This document shows, piece by piece, positions 1 to 10,666 of a DNA stretch of 64,000 bases. Position 1 is the first letter of the stretch. Every line of letters starts with the position of its first letter. The position numbers were made by a program, and so were the translations under genes. Source of the DNA: Wurfbainia villosa (Eukaryota; Streptophyta; Magnoliopsida; Zingiberales; Zingiberaceae); the NCBI GenBank assembly GCA_025175895.1, contig CM045989.1, forward strand, positions 20,019,928-20,083,927. The letters run 5' to 3'. The notes under the pieces were generated by a model, which saw nothing but the letters and a program-made list of their open reading frames with translations, ran no database searches and was not told the origin of the DNA.

Positions 1-630
1 CGGCCCAGGTCACGATTGACTAGGACTCGAGTTTGACTCGAGTGATGTTTTGATGTTTCGACAAAAACATATGACAATGTAATTGTCATTTGGTAAAGTC
101 CAAGTCTTGAGTACTTGTCATGGAAAGTCCAAGTGGGACACTTGGCACATGAAAAGTCCCAGCATTGTCTTGGCATTTGAGAAGTCCAACATAGGTTAGC
201 AAGGGAAAGTCCAAGCATGGGTCTTGGCATGGAAAGTCCAAGCATGGGTGTTGGCATGAAAAGTCCAACATGGGTTGGCAAGGGAAAGTCCAAGCTTGAG
301 TCTTGGCATTTGAGAAGTCCAAGGGTTTGATACTGGCGGCGTAAAGTCCAAGCGGGAGCTTGGCAGCATAAGTCCAATGATTGGCGGCGTAAAGTCCAAG
401 CGCAGTCTTGGCGGCGTAAGTCCAATGTGCCTTGGCGGTGTAGACACCGTTAGCATGACATAGCCGATGGAAGCACCTGAAGGCTAGCGCGATGGATGAA
501 CAAGTCATGGATGACTTGGAGGGATCCGATAGACGTGAGGCTGATGGAGGTGGCTAGAAGGCTTAGGTCTAGGCTAAGGGTGGTCTAGCAAGTATGGGGG
601 AACCATACTTGGGCTAAAACCTCATGTTTT
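1..630 (+). mobile_element. Partial LTR, family S1, Sirevirus-like Copia (left part)
   Basis: This stretch matches 1852-2510 almost base for base: the same opening (CCCAGGTCACGATTGA), the same minisatellite and the same block ending in 'ACCTCATG'. Identity stops at about 630. It is therefore the front part of the same LTR family, cut on the left by the window edge and on the right by a deletion that joins it to the 3' internal region of the element. The LTR 3' half, the primer binding site, gag and pol are all missing between the two LTRs. No gene is present; the open frames here are produced by the repeats. Confidence 0.8.
92..440 (+). repeat. Hairpin-type minisatellite inside S1 LTR
   Basis: Degenerate tandem units of roughly 25-35 bp share the pattern AAGTCCAAG, 5-8 variable bases, then CTTGGCA. 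CCAAG and CTTGG are complementary, so each unit can fold into a short stem-loop. The same array recurs in the other LTR copies at 1940-2345 and 42225-42560. Confidence 0.85.
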
Positions 631-1839
631 TGCATAGGATATGAGTTAAGTTCAAGGTGCATAGTTTTTGCATCTAGATGAACTAAAACTCATCTAATTT
701 TAAATGTGGATCATTGGGAGAGCATGTGTACAAGTCATGTACATAGAGCCCAAGGAATATGATCCAAAATAAGGTTTTGAAAACATTTTAAAATCATTTT
801 GAAAAACCTTGGCGAAGTCTATCTTTTGATAGCAATCACCATTGATAGAGTTGATACAAAATAGGGCCAAAACATTGAAAATTTCAATGGTTTTGAGTTT
901 TGTATCAAACTCACTATTTTATGGGTAATATAATTTTCAAATATTTTTCACCCATTGTATTGACTATAAGTAATATACGTATCAAATTTTATGATTTTTC
1001 AAATTACATAGAATTACTTATGCTTTTCCAAATTGCTGAAGCAATAAATATCGGTCCTCACAATGCCAGATCGCTTTCTTCGTATGAGGCAAAATGATCA
1101 AGCAATACGTAACTGGAACGGCTATCGTGAGTCGATCGCAGTCTGATTTCGGGTTAACAAGGTTTGTTTAGCCCGTGTTCAGCTATGGAAAAGGTTCCTA
1201 ATCATTCCTAACCCTAGGATATGCTTTAGGAAGAATTATAAAGGGTGAAAATCCATTGGATATGGATTAGGAGATGTGTTAGGTCAAAGTATCAAATTTA
1301 GGGTGAGTGAAAGTTCTATGTTGAACTTAGAACCTTAATTTTGATGGTTTAGAGTTCCTAGCTTAATTCAGCACATGTAAACTGAACGAAGCTGCAATGG
1401 TCAAGGGGAAGCAAGCCTTTAGGGGGAGGTATCCATCTTGGGATGATGGATGTGTTCTTTTTCCTTGAAGAGGAGAAGTTATTGGGAGAGTATCATCAAT
1501 TGGGAAAATTGATGGGTTTTTGATACCCAATTTGGAAATTGGGAGAGATTATAGGATTGCCTCTCTTGAGTGATATGGGACTTATCACTAGGAAGATGGT
1601 AGGCATCCTAGGTATTTATTTTTGGATCAAGGGGGAGATTGTAAGATCTCATTGGGACATGAGACATTGACCTCCTTGGAGAGAAAACCTCTTTGATGTT
1701 AGTCAAAAAGGGGGAGAATGTTTGGGGGAGAACATTTGGAGAGTATTTACCAATTTGGGATAATTGGTAAGGGATTTGAGTTAGTGGTCTAACTCAAATG
1801 ATTTGTTTGGTTTTTGTCAAACATCAAAAAGGGGGAGAT
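631..1839 (+). mobile_element. 3' internal non-coding region of Sirevirus-like element
   Basis: AT-rich sequence between two LTR copies, without a credible reading frame. It ends with several purine runs (near 1420, 1630, 1706, 1722 and 1826). The last one, AAAAAGGGGGAGA, directly abuts the start of the 3' LTR. Several polypurine tracts before the 3' LTR are a known hallmark of Sireviruses. The short open frame at 900-1097 has no recognisable domain and I do not count it as a gene. Confidence 0.7.
1826..1838 (+). other. Polypurine tract (plus-strand primer) of S1 element
   Basis: A 13-base purine run ends one base before the LTR start TGATGGTGCAAT at 1840, which is the expected position for plus-strand DNA priming. 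Confidence 0.8.
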
Positions 1840-1939
1840 TGATGGTGCAATCGGCCCAGGTCACGATTGACCAGGACTCGAGTTTGACTCGAGTGATGTT
1901 TTGATGTTTCGACAAAAACATATGACAATGTAATTGTCA

Positions 1940-2345
1940 TGGGAAAGTCCAAGTCTTGTGCACTTGGCATGGAAAGTCCAAGTGGAACACTTGACATTTG
2001 GTAAAGTCCAAGTCTTGAGTACTTGGCATGAAAAGTCCAAGTGGGACACTTGGCGCATGGAAAGTCCAAGTCATGGGTACTTGGCATTTGGGAAAGTCCA
2101 AGTCTTGAGTACTTGGCATGAGAATTCCAAGCATGGGTCTTGGCAAATGAGAAGTCCAAGCATGGGTCTTGGCAAATGGAAAGTCCAAGCATGGGTCTTG
2201 GCATGGAAAGTCCAACATGGGTTGGCAAGGGAAAGTCCAAGCTTGAGTCTTGGCATTTGGAAGTCTAAGGGGATTGATATTGGCAGCGTAAAGTCCAAGC
2301 GGAGTCTTGGCGGTGTAAGTCGTATGTGCCTTGGCGGTGTAGACA
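1940..2345 (+). repeat. Hairpin-type minisatellite inside S1 LTR
   Basis: Second copy of the AAGTCCAAG...CTTGGCA array, with more units than the copy at 92-440. Long frames in several phases on both strands come from this repeat and are not genes. Confidence 0.85.
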
Positions 2346-2738
2346 CCGTTAGCATGACATAGCCGAGGGAAGCACCTAGAGGCTAGCGCGATGGATGAAC
2401 AAGTCATGGATGACTTGGAGGGATTCGAGAGGCGTGAGGCTGATGGAGGTGGCTAGAAGGCTTAGGTCTAGGCTAAGGGTGATCTAGCAAGTATGGGGGC
2501 ACCATACTTGGGTTAAAACCTCATGTTTGAGGTTGGAAGTTGACTGGCAATATGGCCGGTTCGACTGTCATGAGTCGACTTGAGTTCGACTGCCAATTTA
2601 GAGCTGGAATGCTGGCGATCATTGCTCATTGGAGCGATCGATGATGTCTACGGTACGATCGCCAAGGGTCGTGATGATTGCTAGTTCTGTGTCGAGCAAA
2701 GAACGCTTCATAGCCGACTGGCCAGTCGACTACGGGCA

Positions 2739-2756
2739 TTGGCAGTCGACTGCCAA
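2739..2756. promoter_or_regulatory. 18-bp perfect palindrome upstream of LTR TATA box
   Basis: TTGGCAGTCGACTGCCAA is its own reverse complement. A second core copy lies at 2838-2847, and a TATA-like GATAAAA follows at 2874. The same core sits upstream of the TATA box in other LTR families of the window, which suggests a U3 control element. Confidence 0.6.
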
Positions 2757-3384
2757 GAGTCCCGTTGGAACTTATCCAATGTGGATTGAGCCATTGTCTC
2801 ACAGCTATAGTGCTGGCAGTCAACTGGGGACTTATGGCAGTCGACTGCTAGGCGGAAATCCAGCCCGATGGAGGATAAAAGCATCTGTTCGTGGAAGGCT
2901 CAAGCATCAGTTCTTTGGGGGCTTTGGTGAGGCAATTTGAAGGCGATTTGCAGGTGCATTTCAGGGTCCTTCAAGCTCATCCAAGCAACCGACAAGCAAG
3001 CGCTCAAAACCCTAGTTTGTAAAGTGTTCTTTACATTTTCACTTGTATTTGCTTGTTTACTTTGTATTACTTGTTGTAATTCATTGCACGAGGTTTCTCC
3101 ACCTCCGACTTATTGTCGAAAAGGAGCTTTATTGCTTAGTGGTGTTTGTGGCATCGCTAGGGTTCGTACGAACCCAATCCGTGGAGTAGGAACCGTTACA
3201 TTTCCAAACCACGTTATATCCTCGCGTTATATCCTTGTGTTCGTGATTGTATCTTTTCGTTATTGCTTTTATTATTTCTATTCCGCTGCGCATAATGAGT
3301 TTTGTAGAGACGATCACGAACAAATTCCATCTATGTACGGCCAACGCTATTCACCCCCCCTCTAGCGGCGTCAAATCTCCAACA

Positions 3385-4291
3385 GTGTGTGTATGTGATT
3401 GTTTGTGTGTAATCGTAATATTATTTGAATCCTCGAGATTGACAAGGCTAGTATTTAATTTTTGTAATTAAGTACAACATTGTTTAGTCACTCTTTTATT
3501 TTAGTTTACTTTCAATCTAGATTTCATGTACACTCCTTTGTGGACTATAGAATCGATGGATGTAAATTAAAATAATTATTCTCGGCTCGAATCTCCAGAT
3601 GGCTAATACATGGCATAGGGAGGAGCGGACGAGATGGCAACACGACTGGAGGCATATTGGAGAACCAAAACCATAATAGTTTGAAAATTTGTTTTTCATA
3701 TTTATTGCTTTTGATTTATATGCTTGATGTGCTTGCATAGTTAAAATTCCTCAATTTTAAATTACTAAGTGGGAAAGGTATATTTTTTAAATTCCCGCTG
3801 CCTCCATTACAATTTGACATGTGTTGCGAACAAACTTGTGCGTTGGCTTTAAGCCTTCCTCTATATCAGATGAGTTTGTTTTGCGGATCACTAGGTCAAA
3901 TATGGTTATAGGAAGTTATTTAGGAGTATGTGTACTTTACAATCGGAAGGCATATAATCCGAGGTAATTGTCATAGTATCGGGTAATGGTGAACACTTAG
4001 ATGCAAATAAAAGTATCCTCCCCATCGGAGTCACTGCATTTATTTGTAGGGCCAAAGAAGAACCAACTATTAATTTTATTTGTCAAAAAGTAAGGTTGAC
4101 AAGATAATAAAATTAATGGGTAAAACCTCTTCTTACAAATGTAGAATTCATATACATCCACACTATCGTGGCATACAATATTCTCGGTGTTTTGAGGTGT
4201 TGGTTGATTTTAAAATTTTATTGTTTGAGGAATCAATAATTTTTTGAAATCTAAATGTTTTTTATCTATATGATTCTTAGGTTTTTTAAAA
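3385..4291 (+). other. Leader-like region before Copia A gag, no gene
   Basis: Between the S1 LTR end and the Copia A gag start there is AT-rich non-coding sequence. The part from about 3960 to 4290 resembles, from memory, leaders of Copia elements. I see no primer binding site and no copy of the LTR that begins at 7942, so the 5' LTR of Copia A appears to be lost or unrecognisable. The stretch 3520-3700 is unassigned. Confidence 0.4.
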
Positions 4292-5110
4292 ATGACTTAC
4301 AACCCAGTTGCTATGATTCTAAAGAAAAATAAACTTACTGGACCTAACTATGTGGATTGGAAAAGGAATCTGGACATAGTTTTGACTGTTGAGGGGTACA
4401 AGTATGTACTTCTCGAGGAGTGTCCTCCTAAGCCTACGGATGATTCTGGGGAAAAGGAGGAAGAGAGTTATAAGAAGTGGATCAAGGCTGATGAGATGGC
4501 GTGGTGTTACATTTTGGCTTCTATGTCAAATGTATTACAATATAAGCATCAGACCATGACTACTGCTTATGACATGATGCTCAATCTCAAGGAACTTTTC
4601 GGACACCAGAATTGAGCTGCCAAGCCAGAAGCCATGAGAAACATGATGATGACTACCATGGTTGAGGGAACACCCATGAGGGATCATCTTCTCAAGATGA
4701 TGGCTCATTTGAATGAGCTGGAAGTCCTTGGAGCTGAAATCAATGGGGAAATTAAGGTCTATATCATTCTCCAATCTCTATCTAGGAGTTTTGAGTGGTT
4801 TCGCTTGAACTACAACATGAATAAGAGGTTGTATTCGTTTGCAGAGCTTCTGACAGAACTTCAGGAGACAGAGGAGCTTTTTTGTCAGAGTTCTCAAGTT
4901 TTGGTTGCCCAGAAGGTTCTACTTCTAAGACGAATAGCAATAAGAAGAAGAAACAAGGTGCAACAAATGTGGTGGGAGGATCTCAGAGAGGAATGAAGAA
5001 GTCGAAAGGCAAGTGCTTCACTTGCAAGCAAACTAGACATTGGAAGGTTGACCGCCCCAACCGGAAGCAGAACAAAGGTATATCTTTTGGTCTAGTCATT
5101 GAAACATGTT
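4292..5110 (+). pseudogene. gag: Copia A gag (capsid and nucleocapsid), broken
   Basis: This encodes the structural protein that packages the element's RNA in cytoplasmic particles. The chosen start is MTYNPVAMILKKNKLTG, followed by the N-YVDWKRNL motif typical of Copia gag (UBN2-type domain). The frame is cut by TGA at 4613, resumes in the same frame at 4634-4996, then shifts to another frame (4882-5196). There a zinc-knuckle relic reads CFTCKQTRHWKVD. The Gly and last Cys of the usual C-x2-C-x4-H-x4-C motif are altered, so RNA binding is probably lost. The protease relic follows directly. Assignment to Ty1/Copia is firm; the clade is not resolved. Confidence 0.85.
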
Positions 5111-5227
5111 TAGTGGTGTTATCTACCGGCACCTGGTGTGTAGATACGGGAGCCACTGATCATGTCTGCTACTTTGCAGGGGTTCTAGGAAACTAGACGG
5201 CAAGCTGAGGGAGAGATTACTATCTAC
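5111..5227 (+). pseudogene. Copia A protease relic
   Basis: The frame downstream of the zinc knuckle contains WCVDTGATDHVC, the aspartic protease active site (DTG) of Copia polyproteins, which cuts Gag-Pol into mature parts. The catalytic triad is intact here, but the frame stops at 5196 shortly after it, and the next part of the polyprotein is in another frame from 5228. Confidence 0.75.
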
Positions 5228-6210
5228 ATGAGCAATGCTACTAAGGTGGCGGCTATTGCAGTGGGAGATGTTTATTTATCTTTTGATAGGAATAAAACTT
5301 TGGTTCTGAGAAATTGCCTTTATGTACCTTCATTTAGAAAGAATTTAATTTCAGTTTCTAAATTATTTTTGGATGGATATTCTATTTTTTTTAATGACAG
5401 AGTTGTTATAAAAAGGAATAGGGAGATTATCGGTTCTGGTGCGTTGGTAGGAAATTTATATACTCTTGAACGAAAGGATCCCACGATGAAAATAAAAGTA
5501 AATAACTCATCTTCCAAATCTAATAAGAGAAAAGAACCTTCGAAAATGAACCAAATGTATCTTTGGCATCTAAGGTTAGGTCATATTAATCTAAGTATAA
5601 TTCAAAGGTTGATAGCTGATGGACCTTTGGGTTCATTAGTGGTGGAAGATTTCCCAACATGCGAATCTTGCTTGGAAGGTAAAATGACCAAGAGGCCTTT
5701 TAAGGCCAAGGGGTATGAGCCAAAGATGTGTTGGAATTGGTTCATTCTGTTTTGTGTAGTCCTATGTCTATCCAAGCTTGAGTTGGTTTTGAATACTTCA
5801 TCTCTTTTATAGACGATTATTCAAGATATGGATATATTTACTTGATGCACTGCAATTCTAAATCCTTTGATAGGTTCAAAGAATTCAAGGCCGATGTAGA
5901 GAAACATCAAGGTAAAAGTATCAAGACACTATGATTTGATCATGGTGGTGAGTACCTCTTTGGAGAGTTTAGAAGTTACTTATCAAAGGCTAGGATTCAA
6001 TCCCAACAGTCTGCACCTGGTACACCCCAGCAGAATGGGGTGGCGGATCAAAGGAATAGGACTCTAATGGAGATGGTTAGATTGATGATGAGTTATTCTG
6101 AATTACCAGATTCGTTCTGGGGGTATGCTCACGATACGACAGTGTATATTTTGAACTTGGTACCATCTAAATCAGTACCTTCTACACCCACAAGAGGACA
6201 TACCACAAGT
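5228..6210 (+). pseudogene. Copia A integrase, frameshifted, C-terminus deleted
   Basis: Integrase inserts the cDNA into the genome. The N-terminal zinc-binding part is clear: LWHLRLGHIN, then CESCLEGK (H-H-C-C). The frame ends at 5812. The catalytic core continues in other frames at 5820-6180, with a HGGEY-like second-acidic region near 5940 and the conserved PGTPQQNGVA block near 6020-6050. Around 6185 the coding sequence jumps from the core end (VPSKSVPSTP) into the linker before reverse transcriptase. The usual C-terminal integrase domain (the WG...AYV / GY-KGYYFY region seen at 36400-36800 in Copia C) is absent, a deletion I estimate at several hundred bases. Confidence 0.8.
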
Positions 6211-6249
6211 GACTGCACCGCGTGTCATAGAGGATACATAGGTGATACC

Positions 6250-7350
6250 TCATCGTAGTGGGAGGGTTGTTAGACAACCTGAGAGATTTATGTTCTTGGG
6301 AGAATCTTTTGATTTGATCCCTAGCAAACATGAATCTGATCTGTGGACATATGACGAGGCAATCCAAGACAAAGATGCAGTATCTTAGCAAAGGGCAATG
6401 AATTCTGAGATAAAATCTATGGATTCAAATCAGGTCTAGGAGCTAGTAGAACCACCCAATGGTGTAAAAACCATTGGATGCAATTGTATCTACAAAAGAA
6501 AGAGAGGAACATACGGGAAGGTTGAGACCTTCAAAGCAAGGCTTGTTGCGAATGAGTATACTCAGAAAGAGGACATCGATTATGAGGAGACCTTTTCGCC
6601 GGTAGCCATGCTTAAGTCTACTCGGATTCTCTTATCTATTTCTGCTCATATGGATTATAAGGTTTGGCAGATGGATGTCAAGACAACTTTCCTTAATGGA
6701 AGTCTTGAAGAAAACTTCTATATGGAGCAACCAGAGGGATTCATTGCAAAGGGCAAAGAGCATCTTGTGTGGAAGCTTAATCGGTCCATTTATGTATTGA
6801 AGCAAGCTTCAGGATCTTGGAACATCCGCTTTGATGAGGTAATCCAGTCATATGGATTTATTTAAAGTCTAGATGAGTCTTGTGTATACAAGAGATGTGA
6901 CGAAAATGTAGTGGTATTTCTTGTACTATACGCAGATGACATTTTGCTCATTGGCAACAATGTCAAAGTGTTGTCAGACATAAGGGTATGGTTGTCCAAA
7001 TAGTTTGATATGAAGGACTTGGGAGAAGTAGGACACATCCTTGGGATCAAGGTTATAAGGGATCGCAAGAAAAGGATGTTGTGCTTACCTCAAACATCAT
7101 ACGTAGACACTATTTTGGCTCGTTTTAGCATGCAGAACTCCAAGAAAGGTTTCTACCTTTTAGGTATGGAGTACCTTTATCTAAAGAGATGTGTCCTAGA
7201 ACATCAAAGGAGATAGAGGAGATAAAGGTGGTTCCTTATGCTTCGACGGTAGAAAGCCTCATGTATGTTATGTTATGCACGAGGTCGGATATATGTTTTG
7301 CCATGGGCATAGTTAGCAGATATCAGAGTAATCTAGGATAGGGACATTGG
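6250..7350 (+). pseudogene. Copia A reverse transcriptase, many breaks
   Basis: Reverse transcriptase copies element RNA into cDNA. Recognisable blocks in order are the QVWELV-like start near 6430, FSPVAMLKS near 6597, the VWQMDVKTTFLNG block near 6665, LNRSIYVLKQASGSWN near 6777, and the catalytic YADD at 6929-6940 (usually YVDD; Val to Ala may be tolerated). MKDLGEVGHILGIKV follows at 7010. The coding sequence is broken by stops near 6430, 6863 and 7000 and by frame changes near 7170-7220, so no active enzyme can be made. Confidence 0.85.
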
Positions 7351-7368
7351 ACTGCGTTAAAGCATATA

Positions 7369-7910
7369 TTGAAGTACCTGAGAAAGACTAGAGATTATAT
7401 GCTGGTATACCAGGCATATCAATTACTCCCTGTGGGTTACACAGATTCTGACTTCCAATCAGATAGGGATAACAGTAAGTCTACCTCGTGTTTTGTGTTT
7501 ACTTTGGGAGGTGGAGCCATTGTATGGAGGAGTGTCAAGCAGAAATGTGTGGAGGACTCCACCATGGAAGCTAAGTATGTGGCAGCCTCTAAGGCAGCCA
7601 AAGAAGCTATATAGCTCAGGAACTTCTTAATGGACTTAGATGTGATTTCTAGTTTGCCCAAAACTATCACAATTTATTGTGATAACAGTGGTGCAGTTGC
7701 AAACTCGAAGGAACCACTAGCCCATAAGGCAAGTAAACACATAGAGCGCAAGTACCACGAGATACGAGAGATCGTAAAGTGAGGAGAAGTTGTTGTCGCC
7801 AAGATTGCATCAGAGGATAACCTGACAGATCCTTTCACTAAGGCCCTTCCAGCGAGAGCTTTTGATAGGCACGTGGAGGGAATGAGAATTAGATGTATGA
7901 CACTTTGATG
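7369..7910 (+). pseudogene. Copia A RNase H, broken
   Basis: This domain degrades the RNA strand during reverse transcription. Acidic motifs are visible: YTDSDFQSD near 7438, EAKYVAAS near 7567 and CDNSGAV near 7678. The frame 7369-7614 ends with TAG where the family usually continues AVWL. The rest (CDNSG, HIERKYHLIR-like and ADPFTK-like parts) lies in another frame up to about 7905. A short spacer with the polypurine tract separates it from the LTR. Confidence 0.85.
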
Positions 7911-7930
7911 GCAGCATAGTCTTTTGGTAT

Positions 7931-7941
7931 AAGTGGGAGAT
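7931..7941 (+). other. Polypurine tract of Copia A
   Basis: AAGTGGGAGAT lies just before the LTR start TGTTGGGATG at 7942. Confidence 0.75.
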
Positions 7942-9430
7942 TGTTGGGATGTATACTGAAAGCCTAGTCTTTGTATGAACATCTTCATTTTGAAATAAGA
8001 ATGACATGATCATTGTTTGCATTTTATATTTATTATATGTGTGCATCTTGTCTAATACTTTACATTGTAGATAACATGGTGTGTGGTGTCACACAGAGGA
8101 TCATGTTATCAGTTCCTTATAGAGTATAAGTAGAGGCTCACAACAAAGATGGTTTTGGACAAACCATTGGCATGGTTGTATTGTAATTTGGTATTGGTTT
8201 ATCTTGACCATAGAATTACACTAGTACACTTGTTGTGTAGTGAGCAGGACACAATTAGAGGTGATTCAATTTATTGCTAACTACATAATTGAATCGAACC
8301 TCGGATATTATGGTGTACATGCTCTTAATCCCGATATAATAATGGGCACATGTACTTAATATTTATTTCTTTGATTTACCAATGGGCGAGATTTATGGGT
8401 TAAATTGATAGGCCCGATAAGTTGGGAAATGATATTATTTACATGGTGTGTCATTGATTATAGGATAAAACCGTGTCCTATGTATTAGGATGATGATGTC
8501 CCCTTGAGGAGCTAATAAGAATCATCATATAAACCCTAGAGGTGGACTGGGTCCAGCATGATGATAAGGTTGAGTGGTACAACTCATGAAGTTAGATGTT
8601 AATTAATTAATTGTCAATAAATTAATTAATTAATGAACATTCGATATCTTAAACACGGGGAGATATTTATACAATAAATATATGGAGCCGATATTTAAGT
8701 ATGGGGGTTGGTGAGGTAGATCAATGATAAACCTATAGTGGAATGTATTATCATTAATGGATCGGATTTTATGTGGGTTGGATCCATTGGGTGGCCAAGA
8801 TCCAACTCCTCCTCATGGTCCCTATTGTAGCCTAATAAAACCCTCATGAAGCCTAGATCAAACGGACACAATTAAAAGGAGGCTTGGGTGAAATCTATAA
8901 ATAAGGTTCCAAGGCTTGGGCGGCAACTTAAGTTTTGGAAGCTAGGTTTTTGCAGTTGGCATGCAAGGCTTAGGGCTATGGTTTGCCTTCTCCTTGTGGG
9001 CGGGGGCAACCTAGAGGTCTTCCTCTCCTTCCCATCCCCTTGGGCGGCGCCACCTCTCCCTTGTCTCTTAAGTCGGCGGCAACAAGAGCCCTAGCTCTCT
9101 TGGCCGATGCCTATTCATCTTCTCCCTCTCCTTAGGGCCGACAGACACCAAGGAATTGGTGTTTGGTGGTCGGCGCAAGTAAGGAGAAGAAAGGAGAAGT
9201 ATTTTTACCTTTGTTCGGAGCGAGCAAGGAAGGGAAGAATGCAATCTAGAAGGCTTCAACTCTTGGAGGATCGTTGCCCACACAATGTCCTAGAGGAGGA
9301 TAGGCCATACAATAGAAAATCAAGAGGTAAACAAGAGGTATAATTTTGTTTATTTTGATTTTAGTTCTTTTGTATTATGTATGTGGTTAATTTACTTGGA
9401 TCCCGTTGATAAACACAAAAATCGGTGACT
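7942..9430 (+). mobile_element. 3' LTR of Copia A (right end uncertain)
   Basis: The LTR begins TGTTGGGATGTATACTG directly after the polypurine tract. A TATA-like sequence (CTATAAATAAGG) lies near 8894. I could not locate the CA end with certainty because no second copy exists in the window. The end given is approximate, and 9431-9640 shows nothing I recognise. Open frames at 8888-9343 are inside this LTR and have no known domain. Confidence 0.6.
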
Positions 9431-9640
9431 CGTACATCATCTATTCCACGGCTAATCGAGGATAAGAGTTAGGTTGTCTTAACAACAAGTTTGTTCAAGC
9501 GACGACTCAAATCGAGAAGCACGATGATGGATCTGTTTCTTGGGTAAACCATCTTCGTTTGGATTATTTTTTTTTAATCCGAGGACGTATGATTGGATTA
9601 CCATGCACAAGTGACCGAGGCAAAGTTAGAAGCGAAGCTT

Positions 9641-10666
9641 CAACCTTCAACATTTCATACTTGTTTCATGCAGATTTCACTTTGTTTTGTTTGCATTCCC
9701 TATTTTCTAGTTCAGATATCTGCTCTTTGTTCTTTTGTGTGCAGGACAACATTTTACTTTTGGAGCAAAAGAAAGACATTTGGCAGGCAGAATAGAGGGA
9801 GACACGGCCTGACCGTGTGGATTCACACGGCTTGGCCCAGATCATTCAGATAGCTAGCCCAGTGCCACACACGACTTGGCCATGTGTATCCACACAGCCA
9901 TGTGGCAATGGGTTATTTCAATGTTACTAGGGTTCTTTCGTCGATTGGGGCAGCGCTAGCTTCAATTCTAGAAAAGGAAAGCCACACCCAAACCCTAGAG
10001 AAGGACGACGACTGAGACGGCACACCAGTGCCCTAAAAAGCATCGGAAACTCACAATGGGGAAAAAGGAGATGACTAGAGGATCATAACCTATGCTCTGA
10101 CGTCAAAGTGAAGGACTAATAGTACTGTAATTCAATTCCTATTCATCTTCTACAATGTAATGATTGACTCTATTATGCCTTGTGTCCATTCTTTTACATC
10201 TATGGAGTATAAATCTTTGATTCTAGGATTATGGAGTAACTTGTGTATGTAGAATATGCTAGTTTGAATATTAATTCTGTTTATGAATTTTTATTCGCAG
10301 TTGGTGTTTGTTTGATTTGATGAAGATTGTGTTTTGGTTTTCTATCTATTGTGCATAGCCGATACAAGGGGTGACAACCCTTGTATCAAAGATCTAGGAG
10401 AACTAAAGAGGAACCCAGTGGTTGTCCTCATCTCTGTTAACCGTAAGTAGAAGTGTATGATGGAGTAGGGAACGGGACATGTTTCGACTCTTCATAGGCA
10501 TTGATTTGACATCCTCATACCATCTATCCTATCTTAATGAAAGGGCGGCATGGTTAGGAATAGGTAGTTTCCGGTAGAAGGGAAAGCTCATCGATAAAGT
10601 GTATGATCTCCCTTCCGCAAGGCCATAATTAGAGAACCAGACAATATTTAATTGATATCATGTTCC
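9641..10666 (+). mobile_element. Athila-type Gypsy LTR, left part
   Basis: Collinear with 55485-56515: shared blocks include CTATTTTCTAGTTC, TTTGTGTGCA, TGATACAAGG...ATCAAAGATCTAGG and TTAATGAAAGGG. The copy is interrupted at 10666 by element S2 and continues at 23991-24290, where it ends GTGCATCA. Together the pieces give about 1.3 kb, as in the copy at 55485-56822. No internal region follows on the right, so it is a solo LTR or a truncated element. The left boundary is where similarity begins, not a proven LTR start. Confidence 0.8.
10662..10666. repeat. Target site duplication GTTCC, left copy (S2)
   Basis: GTTCC here is repeated at 23986-23990. Joining the flanks recreates the uninterrupted Athila-type LTR seen near 56510-56530. 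Confidence 0.9.

Larger units (their letters stand above)
1840..3384 (+). mobile_element. Complete 3' LTR, family S1 (1545 bp)
   Basis: The LTR starts TGATGGTGCAAT right after the polypurine tract and ends ATCTCCAACA, giving TG...CA termini. The 3' end closely resembles that of the LTR ending at 63984, which is followed by a primer binding site. Inside are the minisatellite (1940-2345), two exact CAGTCGACTG palindromes (2743, 2838) and a TATA-like GGATAAAA near 2873. The terminal block containing TTCACCCC is shared with the S2 LTRs. The open frame at 2937-3365 lies inside the R/U5-like part and has no known domain. Confidence 0.85.

Noticed and set aside
86..508. 140-residue minus-strand frame (and the similar ones at 1824-2407)
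   Set aside because: It is a translation of the LTR minisatellite. Neighbouring phases are open as well and the protein is only repeats of LDF/WTF-type units.
631..1839. Possible env-like gene in the Sirevirus 3' region
   Set aside because: The longest frame is 65 residues with no signal peptide or membrane pattern worth calling, and stops are dense.
2937..3365. 142-residue frame in the S1 LTR, partly hydrophobic
   Set aside because: It lies entirely in the LTR 3' half, and the sequence resembles R/U5 regions of the other LTRs. The hydrophobic runs come from T-rich DNA.
3598..3680. Short coding-like stretch (ANTWHREERTRWQHDW) before Copia A
   Set aside because: Too short and without homologues I can name; left as unassigned sequence.
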